64,000 nt of DNA from Jejubacter sp036620675 (GCA_036620675.1 JAZHEE010000002.1), one strand, 5' to 3'. Counted from the first letter of the stretch, positions 51,107-60,004 are shown. The notes: generated from the sequence alone by a model not told the origin. Translations and numbers: made by a program.

Positions 51107-51556
51107 TTCTATTCCTCTTTCTTTCGATTGATACCGCGCTTAACGGCGGTCGACGCAAGCCCCTGAGTATACCACAAACTCAGATGAAACCATGCGAGGC
51201 GCGGGGCGAAGCGAAGGCGGGCAGGGGGGCGATCGCACTTTACGCCTTGCCGCTGGTGGGGATAATTGTTTCAATTTGGTGTGTTGAAGGTTAATTAAAA
51301 GTAGAGCCCAGGGGTAAGTGAAAGAAATAGCAGTAAACATGTATTTTTCCGACTGATGTAATGTAATTATTGCATAACTATTTCTTTTGCTAGCGGATGG
51401 TTCAGTGCCGGGAACGTTTGCGTTACTTTTATTTTATGGATGGTCGATACTGTGTGGCACTCAGCATTTTTACGTTTTAAATGTGACTTAAAAACCGTTA
51501 ATATATGTGGCGAATAAACTATCAGTAGCGTTATCCCTTTTCTGGAGAATTATTCT
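51107..51556. other. Divergent control region between yecF and uvrY
   Basis: About 450 bases. The part from 51330 to 51540 is AT-rich and should carry the uvrY promoter; the part next to yecF is GC-richer. I see no further gene that I can support here. Confidence 0.5.
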
Positions 51557-52210
51557 TTGATCAACGTCCTTCTTGTTGATGACCATGAACTGGTGCGCGC
51601 AGGGATACGCCGCATTCTGGAAGATATCAAGGGCATTAAAGTGATCGGCGAAGCCTGTTGTGGTGAAGATGCCGTAAAACTGTGCCGTAGTACTCCGGTG
51701 GATGTGGTTCTGATGGATATGAACATGCCGGGAATGGGGGGCCTTGAGGCCACTCGTAAGATTGCCCGGGCCTGTGGCGATACCAGGGTCATTATGTTGA
51801 CCGTGCATACCGAAAACCCGTTACCGGCCAGGGTGATGCAGGCGGGGGCGGCAGGTTACCTGAGTAAAGGAGCCGCGCCGCAAGAAGTGGTCAGCGCTAT
51901 CCGTTCGGTGAATTCCGGGCAGCGCTATATTGCATCTGACATTGCACAGCAAATGGCGCTCAGCCAGATAGAACCGGCTAACACGGGATCGCCGTTTGCC
52001 AGTTTGTCTGAGCGCGAGTTGCAGATTATGCTGATGATTACCCGGGGGCAGAAGGTCAATGAAATTTCCGAACAGTTGAACCTGAGTCCGAAAACGGTAA
52101 ACAGCTACCGCTATCGAATGTTTAGCAAACTCAATATTAGCGGTGATGTCGAATTGACCCATCTGGCAATACGCCACGGGTTGTGCAGCGCGGAGCCTTT
52201 GACCAGTTAA
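51557..52210 (+). CDS. uvrY: UvrY, BarA/UvrY response regulator
   Basis: A 217-residue FixJ/NarL-family regulator almost identical to E. coli UvrY: receiver with VDDHELVRAGIRRIL and phospho-Asp in VLMDMNMPG near residue 54; LuxR-type HTH near 150-205 (VNEISEQLNLSPKTVNSYRYR). With BarA it turns on csrB/csrC sRNAs in response to acetate and formate. TTG start behind GGAGAAT. The stop is one base from the uvrC start. Confidence 0.95.
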   Translation: MINVLLVDDHELVRAGIRRILEDIKGIKVIGEACCGEDAVKLCRSTPVDVVLMDMNMPGMGGLEATRKIARACGDTRVIMLTVHTENPLPARVMQAGAAGYLSKGAAPQEVVSAIRSVNSGQRYIASDIAQQMALSQIEPANTGSPFASLSERELQIMLMITRGQKVNEISEQLNLSPKTVNSYRYRMFSKLNISGDVELTHLAIRHGLCSAEPLTS

Positions 52211-52211
52211 A

Positions 52212-54044
52212 GTGAATGATGTTTTTGACGCAAAAGCGTTCCTGAAGACCGTCACCAGTAAACCTGGTGTATATCGTATGTATGATGGCCAGGGTACGGT
52301 CATCTATGTCGGTAAGGCCAAGGATCTGAAAAAGCGGCTGGCGAGCTATTTTCGTTCGAACCTTGCCAGCCGCAAAACCGAAGCGCTGGTAGCTCAGATC
52401 CGCCAGATTGACGTTACAGTAACCCATACCGAAACCGAGGCGCTGCTGCTGGAGCACAATTATATTAAGCTCTATCAGCCGCGCTATAACGTGCTGTTGC
52501 GCGACGATAAATCCTATCCTTTTATTTTTCTGAGCGGTGATACCCATCCGCGCCTTGCTATCCACCGCGGGGCAAAGCATGCCAAAGGGGAGTATTTCGG
52601 ACCATTTCCCAATGGTTACGCGGTGCGTGAAACCTTGGCGTTGCTACAGAAAATTTTCCCCGTTCGCCAGTGTGAAAACAGCGTCTATCGTAACCGCTCC
52701 CGCCCCTGTCTTCAGTACCAGATCGGTCGCTGCCTTGGCCCCTGCGTCGCAGGGCTGGTGAGCGAAGAGGAGTACGCGCGCCAGGTTGAATATGTGCGTT
52801 TGTTCCTTTCCGGTAAAGACGATCAGGTGCTGAACCGCCTGGTGGCGCGGATGGAACAGGCCAGTCAGAAGCTGGAATTTGAAGAGGCGGCGCGGCTGCG
52901 CGATCAGATTCAGGCTGTGCGTCGGGTCACTGAGAAGCAGTTCGTTTCTAACAGCGGTGACGATCTGGATGTGATCGGCGTGGCTTTTGACGCAGGCATG
53001 GCCTGTGTGCACGTGCTGTTTATTCGCCAGGGTAAGGTGCTGGGTAGCCGCAGCTACTTCCCGAAAGTGCCGGGCGGTACCGATCTTTGTGAAGTGGTCG
53101 AAACCTTTGTCGGCCAGTTCTACCTGCAGGGGAGCCAGATGCGCACCCTGCCGGGCGAGATCCTGCTGGATTTCGCGCTGCAGGATAAGAGCCTGCTGGA
53201 AAACTCCCTGAGCGAACTGGCGGGGCGCCATATCCATCTGCAAACCCGACCGCGAGGCGCCCGGGCGCGCTATCTGAAGCTGGCGCGTACTAACGCTGCC
53301 ACGGCGCTGGTCAGCCGCCTGGCTCAGCAGTCCACCATCACTCAACGTCTGACCGCGCTGGCGCAGGTACTCAGGCTTGCGAAAATTAACCGGATGGAGT
53401 GCTTCGACATCAGTCACACTATGGGGGAACAGACCGTGGCTTCCTGCGTGGTGTTTGACTCTAACGGCCCGCTGCGCTCCGAATATCGGCGCTATAACAT
53501 TGCCGGTATTACCCCGGGGGACGATTACGCGGCTATGAACCAGGTGCTGTGCCGCCGCTATGGTAAAGCCATTGAGCAGAGCAAAATCCCGGATGTAATT
53601 TTGATTGACGGCGGTAAAGGACAGTTGGCCCAGGCCAAAGAGGTCTTCGCCAGCCTGGACGTGGAGTGGGATAAAGACCGCCCGCTGTTACTGGGGGTCG
53701 CCAAAGGGAGCGATCGTAAAGCGGGGCTGGAGACACTGTTCCTGGAACCGGAAGGGGAGGGATTTGCTCTGCCGCCAGATTCGCCGGCGCTGCATGTTAT
53801 TCAGCATATTCGCGACGAGTCCCATAACCACGCTATTTCCGGGCATCGTAAAAAGCGGGCTAAGGTCAAGAACACCAGCTCGCTGGAGTCTATTGAAGGG
53901 ATAGGCCCTAAGCGGCGCCAGATGTTGCTTAAATATATGGGCGGATTGCAACCCCTGAAGAATGCCAGCATTGAAGAAATCGCAAAAGTGCCGGGGATCT
54001 CGCAGGGACTGGCAGAAAAGATCTACTACTCGTTGAAACATTAA
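52212..54044 (+). CDS. uvrC: UvrC, excinuclease ABC subunit C
   Basis: A 610-residue protein, the E. coli length. GIY-YIG domain (GVYRMYDGQGTVIYVGKAKDLKKRL, cited in part as GTVIYVGKAKDL), UVR motif EEAARLRDQIQAVRR, RNase H-like nuclease half (DVILIDGGKGQLAQA), and a C-terminal double helix-hairpin-helix (SIEGIGPKRRQMLLKY; KVPGISQGLAEKI). It makes both cuts in nucleotide excision repair. GTG start, co-transcribed with uvrY. Confidence 0.97.
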   Translation: MNDVFDAKAFLKTVTSKPGVYRMYDGQGTVIYVGKAKDLKKRLASYFRSNLASRKTEALVAQIRQIDVTVTHTETEALLLEHNYIKLYQPRYNVLLRDDKSYPFIFLSGDTHPRLAIHRGAKHAKGEYFGPFPNGYAVRETLALLQKIFPVRQCENSVYRNRSRPCLQYQIGRCLGPCVAGLVSEEEYARQVEYVRLFLSGKDDQVLNRLVARMEQASQKLEFEEAARLRDQIQAVRRVTEKQFVSNSGDDLDVIGVAFDAGMACVHVLFIRQGKVLGSRSYFPKVPGGTDLCEVVETFVGQFYLQGSQMRTLPGEILLDFALQDKSLLENSLSELAGRHIHLQTRPRGARARYLKLARTNAATALVSRLAQQSTITQRLTALAQVLRLAKINRMECFDISHTMGEQTVASCVVFDSNGPLRSEYRRYNIAGITPGDDYAAMNQVLCRRYGKAIEQSKIPDVILIDGGKGQLAQAKEVFASLDVEWDKDRPLLLGVAKGSDRKAGLETLFLEPEGEGFALPPDSPALHVIQHIRDESHNHAISGHRKKRAKVKNTSSLESIEGIGPKRRQMLLKYMGGLQPLKNASIEEIAKVPGISQGLAEKIYYSLKH

Positions 54045-54102
54045 GGGCTATGTAGCAACATAGAGACAATTTCCCCCTGACGACAGATAGTTATCCGGCA
54101 TT

Positions 54103-54651
54103 ATGCAATTTAATATACCAACCCTGCTTACGCTGTTTCGTGTTGTCCTGATTCCGTTCTTTGTGCTGGCATTCTATCTGCCATTCCACTGGGCGCCATT
54201 TCTGTGCGCGTTTATCTTCTGCCTGGCAGCGGTGACGGACTGGTTTGATGGCTTTCTGGCCAGGCGCTGGAATCAGAGCACTCGTTTCGGTGCCTTCCTC
54301 GACCCGGTCGCCGATAAGGTGATGGTTGCGATAGCCCTGGTGCTGGTGGTGGAGCACTACCACAGTTGGTGGATGACGCTGCCGGCCGCAACCATGATTG
54401 CCCGTGAGATTATCATCTCCGCGCTGCGTGAGTGGATGGCGGAAATCGGCAAGCGTAGCAGCGTGGCGGTTTCATGGATAGGCAAAGTGAAAACCACGGC
54501 ACAGATGTTGGCGCTAATCGGTATGCTGTGGCGGCCGAATATCTGGATTGAGTACGCCGGTATTACGCTGTTTTTCGTTGCCGCATTGCTGACATTCTGG
54601 TCAATGTTCCAGTATTTGAACGCCGCGCGCGGCGATTTGCTTGAAGGATGA
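54103..54651 (+). CDS. pgsA: PgsA, phosphatidylglycerophosphate synthase
   Basis: A 182-residue CDP-alcohol phosphatidyltransferase with the motif DWFDGFLARRWNQSTRFGAFLDPVADK (core D-x2-DG-x2-AR-x8-G-x3-D-x3-D; cited in part as DPVADKVM). Four to five membrane segments. It joins glycerol 3-phosphate to CDP-diacylglycerol for phosphatidylglycerol and cardiolipin. Follows uvrC as in E. coli. Confidence 0.95.
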   Translation: MQFNIPTLLTLFRVVLIPFFVLAFYLPFHWAPFLCAFIFCLAAVTDWFDGFLARRWNQSTRFGAFLDPVADKVMVAIALVLVVEHYHSWWMTLPAATMIAREIIISALREWMAEIGKRSSVAVSWIGKVKTTAQMLALIGMLWRPNIWIEYAGITLFFVAALLTFWSMFQYLNAARGDLLEG

Positions 54652-54807
54652 TCTATCCGCTGTAAAATTCAGCAAACGAGTCGGCGAGAGGGAAAATTTC
54701 GTTGACTCATTGCGTGAGGTAAGTAGAATGCAACGCATCGAACGGCAGCACGGTTCGCCAGACGATAGTGAAATCAAGTAATTAACCAGCGTTAACTACC
54801 TGATGAT

Positions 54808-54883
<76 letters not shown>

Positions 54884-54925
54884 GTTTTCAGCATCGGCCC
54901 TTACGGCGGGTGCCAAAAAGAATTT

Positions 54926-54999
54926 GGCGCGTTAACAAAGCGGTTATGTAGCGGATTGCAAATCCGTCTAGTCCGGTTCGACTCCGGAACGCGCCTCCA
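54926..54999 (+). tRNA. cysT: tRNA-Cys (GCA)
   Basis: A 74-base tRNA with encoded CCA, acceptor GGCGCGT/ACGCGCC, anticodon GCA at 54958-54960. Confidence 0.96.
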
Positions 55000-55011
55000 C
55001 TTTTTCCCCGA

Positions 55012-55097
55012 GCCCGGATGGTGGAATCGGTAGACACAAGGGATTTAAAATCCCTCGGCCTTTGGCTGTGCGGGTTCAAGTCCCGCTCCGGGTACCA
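55012..55097 (+). tRNA. leuZ: tRNA-Leu (TAA), prophage integration site
   Basis: An 86-base class II tRNA with encoded CCA, anticodon TAA at 55046-55048. The variable arm (CGGCCTTTGGCTG) is one base shorter than in E. coli leuZ. A phage-type integrase, pointing at it from 140 bases away, marks its 3' end as the attachment site. No second att copy lies in the window. Confidence 0.95.
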
Positions 55098-55138
55098 GCG
55101 GGAAAAACGCATAAAATCAATGATAAGCAGTGTCGTGC

Positions 55139-55163
55139 AAAACCACCTTCGGGTGGTTTTTTT
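55139..55163 (+). terminator. terminator of the tRNA cluster
   Basis: Stem AAAACCACC/GGTGGTTTT, UUCG-type loop, then more T. It may come with the prophage or be the native terminator. Confidence 0.85.
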
Positions 55164-55182
55164 GTGTCTGTCGTTTGCAGAG

Positions 55183-55211
55183 TGGCAGCAAAATGGCAGC
55201 AGCATGGCAGC
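55183..55211. repeat. Three TGGCAGC direct repeats, 11-bp period
   Basis: TGGCAGC occurs at 55183, 55194 and 55205, exactly one helical turn apart, between the att region and the 3' end of the integrase gene. This is the position and design of integrase arm-type sites. Confidence 0.65.
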
Positions 55212-55229
55212 GTTGCTTTTTGCTGTCCG

Positions 55230-56237
55230 CTATTTTGCCTCTTCGCGGTTATCAAAGGGATTAAGCGCTATAGCTGCATCCAGGTGGTTAGGGGCAAAGT
55301 GAGCGTACCGCATGGTCATCATGATGGTGCTATGCCCGAGTATCTGTTGCAGCACCAGAATATTGCCGCCACGCATCATAAAGTGACTGGCAAACGTATG
55401 ACGCAGTACGTGGGTACGCTGTCCCTTTGGTAGTTCAATTCCAGCCCTCTTGAGTGCGGCCTTGAACGCTTCATAAGCAGGGGAGAACAGCGCCCCACGC
55501 TTTTTGGGTAACAGCTTTTGCAACTGATCGGAAATGGGTACGGTACGGTTCTTTTTGCTTTTGGTCTGGGTAAAGGTTATCCGCCCGGGCAGTACCTGGG
55601 ATTGTTTCAGATCCTGAGCCTCACTCCATCGCGCGCCGGTCGCCAGGCAAATCCTCACGATAGTACCCAGGCCTTTGTTGGCCGACTGATCACAGGCTGC
55701 AAGCAGTCGGTCAATTTCCTCTTCATAGAGAAAAGCCAGTTCCTGATCGCCTTCCTTGAACTGCCTGATCCCCGAAAGCGGGTTATCGCCTTCCCACTCT
55801 CCCAGCCGCTTCATTTCCGAAAAGACAGCGTGTAAATAAGACTGCTCGCGATTTACGGTGGCTTCGCTAAGCTTCTTCTTTCCCTTCTGATTCCATTCAC
55901 CGCTTAAGCGCCTTTCCCTGTAAACGGCAAAGGTATTTTTATCAAAATGAGTAGCAAGCGGATCCCCCAGGCGCTCGCAGATGGCAAGCAACTTCGTTTT
56001 TCTTTCTTTACCAGAAGACAGCGTTTTGCCGTGCATTTCATACCAGCGATCAACAAATGCGGAGAGCGTTACCGCGTTATCGTTAACCGCCTGGCTGGAT
56101 GCATTATTCATGGTACGGCGCTCGAAGGAGAGCGCCTCGCTTTTAGTAGCAAACTGCCTGCGTATACGCTTCCCATCGCGGCCATAGGGGAAGCACTGGC
56201 AAAGCCATTTACCTGATGGAAGTTTACGGACGGTCAT
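55230..56237 (-). CDS. Phage tyrosine integrase, P2/HP1-like
   Basis: A 335-residue integrase. N-terminal arm-type domain (LPSGKWLCQCFPYGRDGKRI), SAM-like core-binding domain (TLSAFVDRWYEMHGKTL), and catalytic domain with Arg in ATGARWSEAQ, His-Leu-Arg in HVLRHTFASHFM, His/Gly in LGHSTIMMTM and the Tyr in RYAHFAP. It looks intact. It lies 130 bases from leuZ and reads toward it, as in P2-like prophages. Confidence 0.9.
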   Translation of the reverse strand: MTVRKLPSGKWLCQCFPYGRDGKRIRRQFATKSEALSFERRTMNNASSQAVNDNAVTLSAFVDRWYEMHGKTLSSGKERKTKLLAICERLGDPLATHFDKNTFAVYRERRLSGEWNQKGKKKLSEATVNREQSYLHAVFSEMKRLGEWEGDNPLSGIRQFKEGDQELAFLYEEEIDRLLAACDQSANKGLGTIVRICLATGARWSEAQDLKQSQVLPGRITFTQTKSKKNRTVPISDQLQKLLPKKRGALFSPAYEAFKAALKRAGIELPKGQRTHVLRHTFASHFMMRGGNILVLQQILGHSTIMMTMRYAHFAPNHLDAAIALNPFDNREEAK

Positions 56238-56241
56238 AATT

Positions 56242-56583
56242 CTATTTGTCGCATAAAGCTAAAGCTGCGTTGGTAACATCGCTTAGGCTCTTTTTTAAAC
56301 CTTTCGTTTTTTCGTCACTAAGCCAAAACTTATTATCGTTATCAAGTGGTAGAGCACCGAAAGAACGGCCATTAATACGCGCTGCGCCAGTAAGTGCGTA
56401 TAGCTTGTTATCATCGAAATTCATCACGTAAGCGTTACCATCAAGACACTGTAACTGAACTTCATCAGCATTAAAGGGCCATACCCCTTTAAAACTTTCT
56501 TTTTCGATAGATTGAAATGGCATAGCGGATACTGTGGTAGAGATAAAGAGAGTTGATAAGGCAGCCAGTAATTTATGCTTCAT
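56242..56583 (-). CDS. Small exported protein of the prophage, not recognised
   Basis: A 113-residue protein with a Sec signal (LLAALSTLFISTTVSA) and a mature domain with two Cys (LQCLDG and ALCDK). It follows the second repressor-side gene and precedes int by four bases. Cargo (lysogenic conversion) gene by position. Function unknown. Confidence 0.6.
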   Translation of the reverse strand: MKHKLLAALSTLFISTTVSAMPFQSIEKESFKGVWPFNADEVQLQCLDGNAYVMNFDDNKLYALTGAARINGRSFGALPLDNDNKFWLSDEKTKGLKKSLSDVTNAALALCDK

Positions 56584-56611
56584 ATATGTAATTCCTTTTT
56601 AAGTTTATTAA

Positions 56612-57241
56612 TTAAAAAACAAGGGCACCTACAACAAAACCTACAGCGAAAATAAATCCGAACTCTTTGGGGTGCGCCCGCAGTAGTTCAACAATGTTGA
56701 GTCGTTCTGATGTGGGATTGCGAGGAGGTTGGTGTGTTTCCTGCGACGGTTGATCCAACCAGGATAGTGCAAGCTGAAGCTGGTTTCTGGTCAGATCGTT
56801 CAGTCTGCCTGTCCCAAAATTGATATGACAGTATCGGATCAGTTTTTGCCGGATGTCGTTGTCTTCGCTATTGCGGAGAAGAAGGCTCACCAGTGCCTTG
56901 CTGGCGTCTTTTTCCTTGCACCTGTCCAGTATGGCCTGAAGAAAGCTTAGGGCTGTCTGGTACTGGTTGACGGTCATATCCTCAATACTGGAAACGCCAA
57001 CTTCTGCATGTACTTTTTGCCAGATGACAAACGCTTCATCGTTCCCGGCTTCTGCTATCGCAGCAACCAGGGCGTTGAGTTCTTTCCGCTGAGCCTTTAC
57101 CAGCGGGCGTTTCTCTTCCTTCTCTGATGGAATGGCGATATTGACGGTATGGCGCCCGTCAAAATGGTCTATCTGAACGCTATTTTCATGGAAGTCCTGA
57201 CCCGCGATACGATTCTGCTCACCAGTAGAATTTACCGACAT
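56612..57241 (-). CDS. Prophage protein with C-terminal membrane anchor, shares a motif with the repressor
   Basis: A 209-residue protein. It starts with a short motif NRIAGQDFHENSVQI that is almost a copy of the end of the repressor encoded just upstream (GNRIAGRDFNE). The middle is helical with two similar segments (DMTVNQYQTALSFLQAILDR, and LNDLTRNQLQLALSWLDQ). The C-terminus is one membrane helix (FGFIFAVGFVVGALVF). Eight bases separate it from the repressor gene. Not a recognised family; superinfection control or an abortive-infection role is possible but unsupported. Confidence 0.6.
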   Translation of the reverse strand: MSVNSTGEQNRIAGQDFHENSVQIDHFDGRHTVNIAIPSEKEEKRPLVKAQRKELNALVAAIAEAGNDEAFVIWQKVHAEVGVSSIEDMTVNQYQTALSFLQAILDRCKEKDASKALVSLLLRNSEDNDIRQKLIRYCHINFGTGRLNDLTRNQLQLALSWLDQPSQETHQPPRNPTSERLNIVELLRAHPKEFGFIFAVGFVVGALVF

Positions 57242-57249
57242 AAATCACC

Positions 57250-57636
57250 TTACTTCTTGTTTTCGTTGAAATCCCTGCCTGCTATGCGGTTGCCTGAGCC
57301 TGATACGTTGATTGAGTTTGATGCGGAGCTTCCGGCTGTAAGAGCAGCTAAAGCAGCAGCCTTAACTGCTAAAGGTGCTGACCTGTAAAGTTTAATTAAT
57401 TCAATCTCATCATTGGTGATATCACCAATATCGGGGGTTCTTCTGCCGGTGAGAACATACAGTACATCCACCCCAGCATTAGCTAATGCTGTCAGATAGG
57501 CCCCGCCCGGTATTTTTTCGTCACGCTCATAAGTAGCTTGCGCCCCACGAGATCCCCCCGCTAATGCAGCAAAATCAGTTTGATTCAATCCCTTACGTGA
57601 ACGCTCTTCTTTTAGTCTGCAACCTAAAGTAGTCAT
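57250..57636 (-). CDS. Prophage repressor, XRE/CI type
   Basis: A 128-residue protein with an N-terminal HTH (RLKEERSRKGLNQTDFAALAG) and family continuation YERDEKIPGGAYLTALANAGVDVLYVLTG, cited in part as YLTALANAGVDVLYVL; then an Ala-rich helix and the tail SGSGNRIAGRDFNENKK. The ATG at 57636 gives the family start; there is no ribosome site and TATATAAAA lies just before it, so translation may be leaderless as for lambda cI. Divergent from the early genes. Confidence 0.78.
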   Translation of the reverse strand: MTTLGCRLKEERSRKGLNQTDFAALAGGSRGAQATYERDEKIPGGAYLTALANAGVDVLYVLTGRRTPDIGDITNDEIELIKLYRSAPLAVKAAALAALTAGSSASNSINVSGSGNRIAGRDFNENKK

Positions 57637-57720
57637 TTTTATATAAAGTTGGTTTGCATTGACGCCTATAGCGGTCAATGATGTTTTCCACATACACTTA
57701 GCAGATCACAATATACCACT

Positions 57721-57933
57721 ATGACACAAGTACATCATGTTCAGCGGTCACGTACCCCAAAAAACACCGTCGCGGGTGGCGCGCTTCCACTGCGGCTTTC
57801 TCCGGAGGAGCGCTCAACCATTGAGGCAATGGCAGAAGCTGAATGCCGTTCTGCATCCAATATGGCGCGTATCGTTTTCTTACGCGGGCTGGAGGTTATG
57901 CGGCCTGACCCGATTAACCAGACAGGTAATTAG
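57721..57933 (+). CDS. Small ribbon-helix-helix-like protein, first early gene
   Basis: A 70-residue protein with an Arc-type pattern: beta strand ALPLRLSPEE, then helices ERSTIEAMAEAECRSASNMARIVFLRG. It is first on the early side of the switch region and may be a Cro/regulator substitute. No clear ribosome site. Confidence 0.5.
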   Translation: MTQVHHVQRSRTPKNTVAGGALPLRLSPEERSTIEAMAEAECRSASNMARIVFLRGLEVMRPDPINQTGN

Positions 57934-58019
57934 AAAAGCAGCGCTTACCAGGCCATCAATGAGAGTCTGTCTGCCTGAAGTGGATGAAAAAGTTAATGAT
58001 ATTTGCCTTGAGGTGAAAA

Positions 58020-58223
58020 ATGTCAGGTGTAACTATCAATTTAAATGTGGCGGCGCCTTATTTATCGCTAAAAGAGTATGCCAGAGTGACAGGGATACCC
58101 TTTAACACCTGCCGGGATATGGTGAAAGACGGACGGATAATTATTCGTCCTAAAGAACTGGCCGGAGGAAAGGTTGAGGTTAATATGGTTGCCATGCTCA
58201 AGGACGCTATAGCAAATAGCTAA
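58020..58223 (+). CDS. Cox/excisionase-like small DNA-binding protein
   Basis: A 67-residue protein whose centre reads YLSLKEYARVTGIPFNTCRDMVKDG, a MerR/Xis-type winged helix motif. Position just behind the switch region fits a P2 Cox-type excisionase and early regulator. GAGGTG precedes the ATG. Confidence 0.6.
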   Translation: MSGVTINLNVAAPYLSLKEYARVTGIPFNTCRDMVKDGRIIIRPKELAGGKVEVNMVAMLKDAIANS

Positions 58224-58236
58224 CGGAGAAAATATT

Positions 58237-58479
58237 ATGTTTAACCCGCTAAATAAAGATTACACGCTATCCATCAACCCCTTTTCTGATAGCAATACCT
58301 ATGATGTGCCGACATATATCAAACCGGGCACTAAAGTGACGGTTGCTATTGATTCGCGAGAACAAGAAATAGCCATTCTTGCCGCCTACGATTACGGCAT
58401 TGATGCGCTGAATAAAGAAGGGCGCGAAGAATTAAATCGTTTAATCGCTGATCTGAAAGTGGCTATCACAGGGCGGTGA
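58237..58479 (+). CDS. Early prophage protein, not recognised
   Basis: An 80-residue protein with a beta-rich first half (DVPTYIKPGTKVTVAID) and a helical second half (REELNRLIADLKVAI). CGGAGAA lies before the ATG. Part of a tight early gene run: 13 bases after the cox-like gene and one base before the next. Confidence 0.5.
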   Translation: MFNPLNKDYTLSINPFSDSNTYDVPTYIKPGTKVTVAIDSREQEIAILAAYDYGIDALNKEGREELNRLIADLKVAITGR

Positions 58480-58480
58480 C

Positions 58481-58684
58481 ATGAGTCAGTTAATACAGTT
58501 AAGTCGTCACTCGTATTTATATCGTGGTTTTACTATCCAGAAGTGTCCGCGCAATCCTTTTACGCTGACAAACTCTTACAGCATTTTTAGTAATGGGGAT
58601 TATTACGGGCGCGACTTTGCATTGGCTGAGGCTATGCGGACGATTGACGGTATGCATAACAAAAGGGGGCGCTATGTACGATGA
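58481..58684 (+). CDS. Early prophage protein, not recognised
   Basis: A 67-residue basic protein (HSYLYRGFTIQKCPRNPFTL, YYGRDFALAEAMRTID). Its start follows the previous stop directly and its end overlaps the next gene by 11 bases. Function unknown. Confidence 0.5.
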   Translation: MSQLIQLSRHSYLYRGFTIQKCPRNPFTLTNSYSIFSNGDYYGRDFALAEAMRTIDGMHNKRGRYVR

Positions 58685-58895
58685 AGGCCCATCACTGGCG
58701 AGCCTGCTAAAGCAAGGATGCCAGGTAACACACTTCAAAAATTCGCGTGGTTGGCTGGAAACGCCAGACGGGAGATTTTTTAAGCCCGAACCGGCGAAGG
58801 TTCAATTTATCAAGGGTAAAAATAAACCATTTATTTATACCCAAAGAATAAATAAAAGCTTCCTGCTTTCCTTTATTGAATTATTTAAAAAATAA
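58674..58895 (+). CDS. Early prophage protein, phage Fil-like
   Basis: A 73-residue basic protein with PSLASLLKQG and SRGWLETPDGRFFKPEPAKVQF. This pattern resembles proteins named after the filamentation protein Fil of phage 186, which blocks cell division; I base this on memory of the motif and hold it loosely. AAAGGGGG precedes the ATG. Confidence 0.45.
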   Translation: MYDEGPSLASLLKQGCQVTHFKNSRGWLETPDGRFFKPEPAKVQFIKGKNKPFIYTQRINKSFLLSFIELFKK

Positions 58896-58990
58896 TTAAG
58901 TAATTCGGTTTTAAAAAATCAAATCTGTTTTATCCACCTCTTTATTGAGTGGTTGCGGTTCAGCTCATTCTTTTTATGAAGGTTTTCATT

Positions 58991-59194
58991 ATGACTAAGC
59001 GCGAACAATACAGCTTTATTCTCAACATTCTGTTGCCAGCCGTCGAGCGTGAGGGCATGACCATTAAAACCCGCCGCGATGGTGAATTAACTATCAGGCC
59101 AACCGATCCCGCCGTCGTCAATTTCATTAGCGAAATGCGTAGCAGCCTGGAGGCTGAGCTACAGCGCCCAATCATCAACACCGTTATCTACTGA
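58991..59194 (+). CDS. Early prophage protein, not recognised
   Basis: A 67-residue protein (REQYSFILNILLPAVEREGM, TDPAVVNFISEMRSSLEAEL). The ATG at 58991 has GAAGG eight bases before it; an ATG at 58976 is also possible. Function unknown. Confidence 0.5.
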   Translation: MTKREQYSFILNILLPAVEREGMTIKTRRDGELTIRPTDPAVVNFISEMRSSLEAELQRPIINTVIY

Positions 59195-59204
59195 GGAAAC
59201 CACC

Positions 59205-59783
59205 ATGAATCACCTGATGATCGATCTGGAAACTATGGGTACCGATGCCAGCGCGCCGATAGCGGCTATTGGCGCGGTGTTTTTTGAGCCGTCCACCGGA
59301 CACACCGGCGCGCGCTTTTATGAGCGGGTTGATTTTGTGACGGATATCAGCATGGGGGCGGTGCCTGACGGTGAAACCATTAAATGGTGGTTAAAGCAGG
59401 GCAGTGAAGCCAGGGCCGAATTAGTGGCCGATGGCGCATTACGTATCTGGGATGCTCTGACGAAACTACGTGATTTTATTGAAGAGCACGCCCTACCCAA
59501 TGACCTGGAGCTTTTGCAGGTGTGGGGGAATGGGGCGTCGTTTGACTGCGTTTTATTGCGCGCGGCCTATGGGCGTTGCGATCTCGAAGTTCCGTGGAAA
59601 TGGTGGAACGATCGCGACGTTCGTACCGTTGTTGAAATGGGGCGTTCCGTAGGTATTGACCCGAAGCGTAATACAGCTTTTCGCGGCACTCGTCACAATG
59701 CGCTGAATGATGCTATCCACCAGGCTGCTTACGTATCGGAGATTTGGCAGCGCCTGGCGATGAATGGGGAGGACGTAATATGA
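59205..59783 (+). CDS. Phage 3'-5' exonuclease, DEDDh/ExoVIII-like
   Basis: A 192-residue DnaQ-like exonuclease: Exo I MIDLETMGT with Asp and Glu, Exo II region WGNGASFDCVLLRAAY, and Exo III GTRHNALNDAIHQA with His and Asp. Similar proteins occur in P2-like and 186-like prophages next to dam genes. AGGAAACC precedes the ATG. Its stop overlaps the dam start (ATGA). Confidence 0.8.
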   Translation: MNHLMIDLETMGTDASAPIAAIGAVFFEPSTGHTGARFYERVDFVTDISMGAVPDGETIKWWLKQGSEARAELVADGALRIWDALTKLRDFIEEHALPNDLELLQVWGNGASFDCVLLRAAYGRCDLEVPWKWWNDRDVRTVVEMGRSVGIDPKRNTAFRGTRHNALNDAIHQAAYVSEIWQRLAMNGEDVI

Positions 59784-60004
59784 TCCGCCCGTTCATCAAA
59801 TGGCCTGGCGGCAAAAGCCGCGTGATGCCTGAACTGCTGCCGCACATGCCTAAAGCCGATTGCCTGATAGAACCCTTCGTTGGCGGTGCTGCGGTATTCC
59901 TCAATACAGATTATCGTCGCTACGTACTGGCAGATATCAATCCCGATCTGATCCGCCTGTATCGCGAGGTTAAGAGCAACCCTGATTTGCTGACGCCCTT
60001 CTAA
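59780..60004 (+). pseudogene. Phage Dam DNA adenine methyltransferase, 5' fragment
   Basis: The first 74 residues are an intact Dam N-terminus: FIKWPGGKSRVMPELLPHMP (motif X/FxxKWxGGK), the AdoMet motif VEPFVGGAAVF-type IEPFVGGAAVFLN and VLADINPDLIRLY. The frame ends abruptly at 60004 at the edge of an IS110-family element; the catalytic DPPY motif and target recognition part are lost. Originally a GATC methylase of the prophage. Confidence 0.85.
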
